NCBI GenBank assembly: GCA_949317995.1
Contig: OX439041.1
Span: forward strand, 45,431,269-45,495,268
Direction: 5' to 3'
Length of the DNA: 64,000 bases
Origin: Acholoe squamosa
Lineage: Eukaryota > Annelida > Polychaeta > Phyllodocida > Polynoidae
A program made the position numbers and the translations under genes. Below the pieces are notes generated by a model that saw nothing but the letters and a program-made list of their open reading frames with translations, ran no database searches and was not told where the DNA came from. Numbering within the stretch: position 1 is the stretch's first letter; every line of letters starts with the position of its first letter. Shown in pieces: positions 35,001 to 47,000 of this stretch.

Positions 35001-38000
35001 TCCCGCGTATAAGGCGCACCTAGAGTTTTGGAAAATTCTCAAAAAAATGAAAAATTCATAACTTTGGTTCTACTGAATGAATTTTTAAAATTCAAAAACC
35101 CATGGGTAGCTTGGGCCACCTTGGACCCTCCTGGGCCCCATTTTGTCCCATTATGACCAAGGGGGCATGTAAGATATCAAAAGAAAGGTCTTTGTGTCCC
35201 CCTTGTGGATCCAATGAGAACTAAAACCCCCCGTATAAGACGCGCCTTATACGCGGGAGATTACGGTAATGGTACTGCAATACCTCGCATATAGACCGAG
35301 GCTTATACACCAATCTTAGCTGCGCCTATAGGATCTTCCAAAGAGGGGGTGCGCCTTGTAGGTGGGGGAGAATTACATTACATGAGCTGCGGCTTATAGG
35401 TCTGGCATCAACTCAGGGTGCTCCTTATAAGCGCAATGCACCTTATATGCGAGGCAGTAAGGTATTATACTGTGTGTGAAATGAGGGTATGACCAGTCTA
35501 CTGATAACCTTTTCCCATGTGTTAAATATAGATGAGGCCGGGAGTGTCAGAGGAGAAGGAGGATAAGCCTGAACTTGTAAACGATACGGAGGCTGTGCCC
35601 ATCATCAACACTACACCGTACGTATCTAACAAAACTTTCCCTGCTTCACATATTACTTGTATACACTTATATATCAGCTGCAGATATGCCACCTTTTCCT
35701 CCTCTTTTAAAATTCTTTTTAATATTCAGTCATCTATTTCGAGACTTTGAATCCCGCAGATCATTTCTAGATTTCTAGAAAAAGAAGAGACATACAAATT
35801 CTTTTTTGTGTGTACAAGAGATTGGCATCTCTGAATTACCTGCTGTTTCATTTTAATGTTGTAAAGTATATCACGTGATCAGTAGAATCTTATATTCTAG
35901 GTAGTGCTTTTGTTGTGCTGACGTATAGTCTAATTATATCATGTGTTTTCCCTGTGGTCATTGACCCGTTGTTTGATTGATGGTTCCCCCTTGTATAAAT
36001 TGTCATGTAATATGCAACCTCGATGTACCAGTAGATGCCATATCTTGTTAGGTGAAAGGACGAGTGGACATCTCTTTGACTTGTTATTATCACTTGTGGT
36101 TCACAAATACATCATTCTGCCTACCCATTTAATTACCTACCCTGTGTTTCTACTACGTTTCTCTACCTAGCATGGCTTAACCCCACCGTGTTTTAATTGA
36201 GTGGACTTAATCTTGTTACGGTTTTAAATGTCATATCACTTTTAGGCCGACAAGGTGGGACTGTCAACCAAAATTTGGACCTTCAGAAGCTCTAAATGAT
36301 AAAACTGAGAAAAGAAAACATGCGGAATATCTATAACTTGTTGTCCGTGATTAGACTAGTACATCAAGACATTTTGAAATGCCTGGTATTTTGCCGGTTC
36401 TGACAGTTTATAATGTATAGGATAATGTAAAGTGATAAGTAGTGAATGCTAGATAAAATGGGTTGTTATACCCATAGAGTGTTCCCACTAAAATTTCCAT
36501 AACGTTGCATTAGCCCCTTCATTAGACGCAGCAGATAACCAAGCCGGGTGTAGACAATGATCTAAGCATTGGTTGTATAACTCTACACTCTTTGAACTAC
36601 TAACTTCTCATACAGTCTGCCGCACCAGCACGGACCAGCCGGCCGCCACCTCACTAATCCGCTCTCTCCGGTTTGTTTTTGTCTCTTTTCCCCCCTTACT
36701 GCTTCCTCCGACATGTAGTAAGGTGTCATTCTCTGTACTCAGAGAGAGGAAGCCGCAGGACGAGCGGGACCGCGGGCCCGGCCCTGCCGCCGCATCTGTC
36801 CCACCTGCTGCTGCTGCTGCTCCGACAGCTGCTACCTCCTCCACATCCCCTACACCGGTGACAACATCAGCACCGGTCACAACAAGCACTGAACAGGTAC
36901 CAGCATCAACACAACCAGCAACCCTCCTAACATCCACTCCAACGACAACGTCAGTAGTTCCCACTGTACCTGGGGAAGCTGCTCCTGCACCGTGTCCTGA
37001 AACTACACCATCTACAACACTGCCACCCAATACAACGGTAACAGAGACAGAAGACAAGGTGAAGACTGAAGTCAAGACAGAGGTGAAGGTTGAACCAGCC
37101 GAGGAGAACAGTGAGACAGCTAAGGAAGTTGTACCAGGCGATCAAGGTAAGCACTGAATACGCTGAAAGGTCAACTTCTGTACTTTGTTATTGGTCATTA
37201 TATTGTGGTGGCTAATTGAAATCTTCTATAACCGTTGTACAATATGGAACTTGTATATGGGACCCACCCTTCTCAGGACATATCCTATGAGCTGCACCTT
37301 TGGCCAGTGACTTCACAACATTTCTGATCAGCAGTCTTCAGATGAGTTAAGTTACCTTAGCCTTACATGATTTATTCTGTGTTTTATCAAGGAGCAGGCA
37401 CCCATCAGTGTGCCATTTGTAAATCCGACTTGGAACACTACGCACGATCACGGCCACTCACCAAAGCCAACTGTGAGAACTATGGCATCAAGGAGGCAGA
37501 TCTTAAAAATGACATGCGTGTCTGCAGCTCGTGCCGATGTCACTCTGTCCGCAAACGATACACACAGTAAGCAACTCCTGAATCAGACATTTCCACGTTT
37601 AAAACTAAAGAGCTCCATATTTCCATTTCCAAAGTTTAGTGTTCTCCGAAAGAATAACTTTAAAAAAAAAACGTTTGTAAAATATGAACAAATTTTGGTT
37701 CTAAATAGATAGTATATGTAAAACATTAATAAATTTAGTTCTAAATAGATAGTGGCATATAAAAGGGTTAAGCACTCATGAGGTATAATCGAAGTTTCAA
37801 TATTCCTCTAGTTTCATGTACTTTTCATTCTTGTAGTTGTCCTGTCCCCATGTGTAAGACACCAAAGAGGAAGGTGAAACGGTTGCGGCCTCTACCGTCC
37901 AAGTGGGGTGAACTACCCAACGAGCTCAAGGATCCCATCATCAAAGAACTACGTAAGTTGTTCAAAAAAAATGTTCAAACAAGTAACTTCCAAAGTAAAT

Positions 38001-41000
38001 GCATGTTCAATGAAAAAGAAATAGGGATAGAAATGAACAAGAAGGTCTTTTTACTTACAAATGTACTTTATATTTATATATGATACTAGAGACGACATAA
38101 TAAAATTTGAATTGTTACCTGTATCATGGTTGTTAAATGTGCTGTGTTCTAAAATATTTAGAGTTGACTGATGAGACAACACGATGCTGCTCGGCCTGCT
38201 TTAACCGGATCGCCCGGAGATTGGGAAACAATCCGCAGACCAACGAACCACTTGTTCCACTTGTGCCTGAGAACAATGACGGTGAGTCCGGTATGATATC
38301 ACGTTACTAGTCACCTAGATGTTGATTTTTACCCTTAAGTTTCCGTGATTTCCTTTACTTTTAGAGAATCATCTGTTGAAAAATACTTAGCGCAATTGAT
38401 GTAATGAGCACAGCATTCACTGATCATTATTTCCCCCTCATTTGGTTTAAGTTGGTCGATATTTTGGTTGACAAGATATGAGCCAGAATTTCTTGAATCA
38501 AGGAGAAATTTGGCGAATTAAATTCCTAACTACTTGCCAATTATCTTTGATTTGGAGTGTACTGTGTGAACATCAAATACGGTAAGATAGCAGTAGATGA
38601 GTCTGACCTCTATTCAGAACCTTTGTTGAACTGTCACTTTCATTCCTGTAATATTTCCATTGGATATATCGACTCTTTACCTGAAGGCCCTACGCCTATG
38701 CTTTTACATTTTAACAGCCTATAAATGAAAGCTGTGTTTATCTTGACCAGAGAACCGTTAAAAAGCATCATCAAGGAATATAAAATTCATAATTATAAAT
38801 TATGTACAATCATAGCTGTAGTATTATTTTTGAAAGAAATATGAACCCCGTCATTACTAATTTCCCTAAATGTTTGGTGTGCAACCATGACACCCCTGAT
38901 AACCTGGGATTTAATGAACCATGTACTTTGGTGTTCACAGAAGTAGTAGAGACACCGCGGTGGACCGAGGAGGAGATGGAGGTGGCGAAACAGGGTCTAC
39001 GGGAACATGGTCGTGACTGGGCGGCCATCTCCGCCTCAGTGGCCACCAAGAGCGAAGCACAGTGTAAAAATTTCTACTTCAACTATAAACGGAAGTTCGG
39101 TCTAGAGCAGCTGGTAGAAGAGTCCAAAAGAAACAAGGTATGTGGTCTTATTCAAAGACACTGTGAACTGCATTCCTCTCAATATTCATGGGTGAGATGA
39201 GGAATTCAGTGTGTAAATTCTCCTCCTGTATGTCAAAGTCCTGCAATTAGTTATTTGAATATGTAAGACCAAATCTGGATTAAAGGTAATTCTAGTGGAG
39301 AAATATGGTGGATGACCGAGATAGACTAAAAGTGGTTGGAATTTCACGAGATTTTCAAAAAAGCACCCAAAGGGTATATAACGTAGTCTCAGAAAGAAAA
39401 TAGGGGGTCCCGAACTTGTTTCTAAGATATTCCCCCATTAAAATATAGGGTGCACAACGTTTTGTGAATTCATCTTGTCTTGAGAAGTGGTCAGCTTTCC
39501 TTTTAACTCGAAATGAATCAAAATATTGTATATGGAATTTACTATCCAGAAAATAGATGATTTGAATATATGGTCCCAGGCGTTTTTCTTATGTTTTGGA
39601 TGATTGAAATAAAAAAGTGGGGAACCAATGAGTACATCTGTGGTCATAGCCTTTGATACACCAAGCTCTACCAGAATCTGTGGTACAGTGGTACACCCAC
39701 GCACATCCTAGTGATTAATGGAATACAATATTCACTACCTGCGCAGACAACTGTGCAATGACCATCAGGGATGGAAGTCTTCAGCGATTTCCCTGAATTC
39801 AGGGATTTTAAAGTCCCAAATCCTTATACTTTCATATACAAAATCAGTATCTAGATGGAGCATTTCAGGGATTTTTGGTCTTTGTGACTTTTATCCCTAT
39901 GTTCGTTTATGCAGCCGGCCGTCCAAGATACCTTACCTGTCACAGTACAAGAGTCGCTGTGTTTCAGGGAGAGAAGAGGAATGGAAAGACAGTGTTGGAA
40001 ATAAAAGGTGATCTGTTGATACGCCCACAATATCTTATGCCATACTTTCACTGTTACAGGGTAAGGATGGTGGGGATGGTCGCACGATTTCAACGTCAGA
40101 GAGTGTCACGTCAACCATCACGGCACCGTCAGAGGAGGACTTAACGTCAAGTGATGAGGATAATGGGGAGGATAACGATGAGACATCAGACACAGCGAGT
40201 GCACCCAGTCCACCACCTGTACACCGGTCTGACCAACGTAAGCAGTCTGTTATATCTTAGTGCCATATTAATATGGCATAAGTCTACAAAAAAAATATCT
40301 TGTTGAAAATTTTGTGAACTTGATAAATTACTTGCCTGTGTTTTTTTATAAGAGTTCTATGGCATAGGATAATAATAATAGTAGTAGTAGTAATACAAGG
40401 CTTTTGGAATTTTATCAATTTACGAATTTCGATCACAGTATATCAGTTCTCAAAAGACATCCTGTTCACAGATATGTTTTTTTTCTTCTCACACCCCAGG
40501 GCATGACAGTTCAACAGTAGAGGCTATGGAGGTAGATGACAAGAAGGATGTGGATAAGTCAGTAGTTGAAGAGAAACCAGCAGGGGGGCTGGCCACCACC
40601 AACCCTACCCTGTCTGCCTCCCAGGGGTCATTACGAAGCATCCCTGATTACGACAGCAGTGCCACCCTGAGTGCTGACGAGGGACCCCCGTCCTCGTCCC
40701 ACACCCACGACACAGACAGGGAGCGAAAGTCTGATCCAGCGCCTACAGCGGCTGTGGCCAGCACAGCAACTAGTGAACAATATGTGAGCAGTAGCCGGAC
40801 CTATAGTAGCACACCCAGCAGTGGTCCCCAACAGTCTAAGCCCTTGTTACAAGGTACAGCACCAGGACACAGTAACATGCCAGGGCCTGGGCCCAACATG
40901 CCGCAGGAAGGCACAGGTATAACTAACCACCGTAGGACCGTAGAGATAAGGGAAGGTGGTAAAGCGCCAACAGGACTGATGGACAGACGTTCCTCACCTG

Positions 41001-44000
41001 CCTGTGTGCGGGACCTCATTGACTGTGCCATTGAGCGGAACATTGTACAGGACCAGCGGAACATGGCACAGGACCTACGGACCCAGAAAGGTGAGCACTG
41101 ATTCTGGTCACAGTAAGGGGATAATGTCAAACTGTATTAAAAGGTACATTTCTCCTCTTTCTGTCGTGTGACATAGGCGTGGGCATGGACACGATACATA
41201 CTCATTTTGTCAAAATGGTGATTAATCTAGTTTTTATGGAGATCATCTGTGATCAATACCCTTCGTTATTGTCAGAAATTTATCCTAGGAGATAGAACAG
41301 AACCTTTTTTTTTAGCTGGCCTTAGCGGTCGATGTGTCATTAAACAACCATATCTGCCTCACGTTGCTTTGCAATGGTGTAGTAGAGGTATACATCCTAG
41401 GAACTGTACTTGGGCTATATTGCAATTTATTTAGTTACCTGAACCACCTAGTTTACTCCAACTTAGATTAACCAAGTGATCTTTTTAAATAAGCTATAAA
41501 AATCATGGCTTTCTATAACGATGTAGAAATTTGTTTTAAGGTAGAGTAGGAGGATACTTTTAAGATTAGTGAATAATACTTCAGTTGCTATACATAACAA
41601 TTATGTAATTGCAGAGCAACAAGCAGCAATGGGTGACTACCATGGTCACCCCCTCGCACAGCACATGGTACCCACGAGTCGTGAGGGCGGGGCCATGCCT
41701 GGTACAGGCCACCTGCCCCCGCAAGGCACAGCACGCATGCCCTTTGCTAAGGAAGCAGTCAGGAAGGAGTTATCACATCGGGACACACCTGAGCTGGCGC
41801 CATCATCCTCAGCTCCAACATCTTCCTCTCGGCCAATTGTTGTAGATGGACCGGGGCGTCAGACAGACTCCCCCTATCCTCACCCATCTTATGCACCTCA
41901 GCCCCACGTACAGCCACGTACAGAGGACCAGGAGGTTCAGGACTTGTCTCGCAGGCCTCTTACACAGCCCGTGCGGGACCGCAGCCCTCACACTGCATAC
42001 AAGGGTAACCCAAGGGATTACGATCCACATGATCCTCGGTATCATGAGTTGTACCGGCGTCATGCTCAACAACCTGAGAGTGTACCAACCGCACACCTCC
42101 GTGCACCACCACCCGCACACTCCCACCACCCAGGGATGAAGCGGCATGGTGCTGCCCCATCAGAAGGTCTACACCAACTAGCCTCTGCTGCCTCGGAGCG
42201 GGAACCTCACCGGCCACACTCTGAGCCCCGGGAAAAGTCACCATCTACCTACATGCCTGAACGGTCACAAATGACACCGCCAGCCCTGAGGCAGTCTGTT
42301 TCACCCTACCCGATGGACCGCCAACAACAACAGCATGCTCGCCAGGCACAGATGGGCCGTAACACACATGGTGGACCACCGCCACTTATCAAGCAGACGG
42401 TGGGTGGCAAGCCCCCAATGAAATCTGAGAAGATGTCACCCATTGGGCAGCCTCCGCCAGGTAAGACAGGTATAGTAAACCCTTCTTATTCCTTCGAATT
42501 TATCGTCGCCTTAGTGCAAGGTTTTTCAAGTTTTCCACTTACTATAGCATCAAGTTGATACAATATTGTACTGGGGCCTGTAGGCAGACATCATAGACAC
42601 AGCTTAGGTGAGTGAGTGAGTAATAGATGTTTAATGCCATTTCGAGATCTAAGGTCATATTCATGACGAGAACAACATTACACAATTTCACAGAGGAATA
42701 TGTCGGTGCCCGCGCATATGTGCACCACACACATCCGAGGGGATAGGAAAGAGGACAAGTAGACCCTTTTAAGTGGGCTAGGGAAGCCCGCACAGCTTAG
42801 GTAGATAAGGGTTAATAATAAAACTCAATTTTGCCAAAATGACAGGTACAACCTTCTTGCACTAGGGCGACGATATCATAGTTGATGATCAATTCACATT
42901 GACTGGTTAACAAAAATGTAAGAATAGCAAAGACTTATGACAGAACCAGATAGAGCATAAATGATAAACTATAGTATTTGAAATACTGAAGTACAGTATT
43001 GAGAAAACATAACAGTGTATAGCATACCAATAATGATTTCTTTTTCAGGGGGATCTATCACACAAGGCACACCTGTACAACACCCACCGTCCTCTCAGCC
43101 CCAGTCAGCACGCTTTGAGGGCTCCATCTCCATGGGTACACCACGTGGATATGACTCTGGTATGCGGGCTGCTCCCGTAGCGCCTGTGGGCAGTATCTCC
43201 ATGGGCACCCCGCGTTATGAGCAGGGAGCTGCCCGGGGCACACCACCAATGCATCCAGAGGGAGGCATGGCACCCCGCATGCCAGGTATGTACGACCGTG
43301 CGACCTATGAGGCTACTATCCGCATGATGCAGGATAGTAGGGGCGAGATGTACCGCCGCCTGTCACCGACTGGCCAGCCTGGAACCACCTACTACCCAGC
43401 TAGTATGGCTGGCTATGCAGTGCCACAACAGGCAGCTGCCCAACAGTACCAGTCAGAACTATCTAGCTCACGGGCTGTTCTAATGGGAGACTTTTTGACT
43501 GCACAGCAAATGCAGCATGCACAGGAGGCACAGCGCCGAGCAGACAAAGAGCGGCAGTTATCCCCACGCAGTAGAGACTCAATGGGCCGGGAGGCTATTC
43601 CCGGTAAGCCTTATGCTGCTACAGTGATGGAGGCAGGGATGCCACCACCATTTGGACATGTGTATGTGCATGCCGGGCAGGTTCCCGGGTCACAACAGGA
43701 GCGGATAGGTGGTGGGCGTACGGCCTCCCCGATGCCATCCCCACAGGAGATGGCACAGCAGCAGCAGCAACAGCAACCACGGGAAAGTCCTGGACACCCA
43801 GCTGGATGGCCACAAGGTCACCCAGGTGTGTCCCGGGGTGTAGCTCCCTCCCAGGCTAGCCCTGGAGGCCAGCAACAACCTGATGACCACCGCCACCCAA
43901 CACCGCCACCACGCCAGAACGTGATCCGCAGTATCACACACGGCACAGCAGGCAACATGATCATGGAGCGCATGCCATCACCACGTTCTGCACCCCAGGT

Positions 44001-47000
44001 GAACACACACCTAAATGGCAGCTCACCATTTGCCACTCTGGTTAATGTCGCAGTTAATGCTCCATCTCTCGCCGTCCCACCAAAGGACCGGCATCAGCTT
44101 TCCCCCAGTATCCGTGACCATCCTAAGGAGAGGGCTCATGCCATCGCTATGGAACAGGAGCGGCATGAGAGGGAGAACGAGCGACGTGACCGGGAGGCAC
44201 AGATCCGTGAGGGCGCTCACCCCAGAGATGTGCACCATAGAGATGCTGCCCTAAGTGAGGCACAACGTCGGGAGGCCCAGTATCACCGCGAGGCCCAAGA
44301 AAGAGAAGCACTGCGCCAACGAGAGGCCCACCAAAGGGGTGTGCATCACCGGGAAGCCCTTGCGCGGGAGCAAGCTCGCGAAGACCACCATCGGGGCATC
44401 CAACGTGCACGAGAGGCCCAACAAGCACAGCTAAGAGACCTGGACCGACGGGACCAAGAAATTATGCTGGCAAATAGGTGAGTTTCAAATATAAGTATTA
44501 ACTCCCCAATATGTAATGTATCATTGTAAAACGGGTTAAGTTATATTTGAGGGTTATTGAACATAAGAATCTTAGTCATTTTGTTTATGACAATAAAGTA
44601 AATGTAATCCTTTGAAAGTTAATTGTTAACCCATGAGTAAACTTTCCATTTCCCTTTTAAAGCGTTTCTAATTTTTCTGTTATATATATATAATTTTTGC
44701 GGGGTGGGGGATAATGTAAAATATACATGGGATTTGTGATGTGCCCATTCCAACTGTTGTCATTCTATGTCCTTATGTAGTATAAACGGTCCCACTTCTA
44801 ATACCCCAGGTACTCAAAGGAGATGGAGGCACGTCAGGCAGTTAATGCTGAACGTGAGCGACAGGAGCGTCACGAGCGGGAAAAGATGGAACGAGAGCGC
44901 ATGGATATGATGATGAATGATGCTCACAACAGGGAGGGTCGGCCGTCTAGCCGGGAAGGCTATCACGGCCACCCTCGACCACCTGGTTCAAGTGGGACTA
45001 TGCGCCAACTGGATAGGCCGCCAGAGCCACGTGCCCCATATCGTAATCACATGGAGGGTGGGCCACCAGGACCATCTGGCTACCCCTACCACATGTCACA
45101 ACACGGTGGGAGTGGGCCTCATCATTCCCAACAACCCCCACCACCTAGCCAGCGCCCCGAGGCTGTGAGCATGGCACAACGGCCACCTTCTCGGGACTCA
45201 AAACTGTTAGAAGCACAGGAACGTCGGACAGAGTTCCACTCCAAGGAGAGCAGTGCTATGGGGCCAAATAAGTCGGGGTCGGGGGGCGGGGGAGGGTCGA
45301 GTGGATCTAGCGCGGGATCGGCCGGCCCAGCAGAAACTTTCACCGCCGCCAATCTAATTGATGCCATCATAATACACACTATCAACAATGGTTCCAACTC
45401 CAATGAGGAGGACAAGATGGCAGGTCATGGTGGCAGCAGTGGTGGTAGCCGGGAACCAGCATCATCATCATCTGGTCCTGCTTCCTCTGAGCAAACCACC
45501 AAGTACATGCACAACTCATTAGCAGCAGCCCAGTCCAGGCAGCCCCATCATGGCCAGCCACCCCACTCCTCCTCATCCCAACCCCCTGTGTCACAGTCAC
45601 ATCATCACCTACCACACCCTTCGCAGCCCTCACATCACCACCTTCCGCCACACCATCAGCCTCCACACCACCACCACCATCCACACCAACAACAACAGCA
45701 ACAACAACATCCGGCAGGGGGCAAAATCGACCTGACCAAAGACCAGCGCTCGCCACCCTACAAACCTCATAAACATGGTTACGAGCCTCCTCCCCCTCCC
45801 CACCTGGACGTGTCGTCTCACCACACAGACTCTCCACAGTCATCACATCCACATCACCCACAACAGCGCCATCACCCGCCTCAACATCACCATCAACAAC
45901 AACAACCACACCAACAACAAATGCTCCAGCGGGAGCTTTCCTCTAGTTCCACCAGTTCCCATCAGGGGGTGTCATCGTCTGCAGATGTTGAGCGGTCTCA
46001 GGGCGGAAGCCCGGCCTCTGATAAATCAGTAAAGTCTAACCACTCAGCGCAGAGTTCGGCCAGCTCACGTGCCATCACGCTGGGTGAGCATATCGACGCC
46101 ATAATTATCCAGGACTACAACCGGAAAGGTGGCCAAGGGAGCTCACCCAACAATGGGCACCCGTCAGCTGACTCAAGCAGTAAGTACTTACACAACTTGT
46201 TAATATACCAGACACAAAAAGCAGCTGATTACAAGCATTGCTATAGCCTCCCCAAATTCTCCCCAACTAAGTCCCGTTCTGCCCACCCATCCTGCCCCTG
46301 CCACTGTCTCTTTCGCTACTTTACTTCCCGTTATACATATAGCATTATTTTTTGACCGACTGCCATACATTGGCTCATCGCCCCTTTCAAAGTATTCGGA
46401 TTTTATCTCTGATTCATAGGACATTCAAGTTACGGTTGAGAAAAGACTTGATGTATCAAATAGAATACAGAAACAGTCTATAGTCGCCCCCGCCCCTGCC
46501 CCACTGACTAATCCTCAAAGAGCAGGAAAGAGAGAACTAACTGAACACTTATATATCCCTTTGATAGTACAGCAAGTATAGACCTGGTCTTGTCAATGAA
46601 GTTACAATTCCCATTGTGTGATTTTGATTTGAGTAGAGCGGACGTTGTAACCAGTACTGTGCCGCTTGGTTCTAGCGCCTTGGTTCTAGTTGTGGTATGT
46701 TTTCTGCATTCTTGGAGATCTTTCTCACATGAATCTTTACCTGTTCTTCACAGAACCACACCACTACTGACACTACCATACCATACCACAGATATAAAGA
46801 TGTTTATGGTATCTCTTACAATAATTACATCACATTTCGAGGTTTATGAGTGATCCTAATTCTAAATAATATCATTTACATTCAGACTGTGAGGTCTGTC
46901 TGATAGCATCTTTCCATTTCATTTTGCAAATTTATCGATATGCCATATCCATAGTACGGTGCTGTTCAAATATGTTATCCGTATTAAAAAAATATTCGGC

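Noticed and set aside
36616-36670. A 55-nt segment with acceptor and donor before the Thr/Pro-rich linker exon
   Set aside because: Including it breaks the frame into 36743; the exon at 35532 joins 36743 directly in the correct phase.
45382-45909. 175-codon frame on the minus strand
   Set aside because: It is the antisense of the His/Pro/Gln-rich corepressor exon, a by-product of repeated CAC and CAG codons.
46180-46355. Extension of the CoRNR exon through the open frame to 46355
   Set aside because: A strong gtaagt donor at 46180 joins the next exon in phase; no good later donor is present. Kept only as a possible retained-intron isoform.
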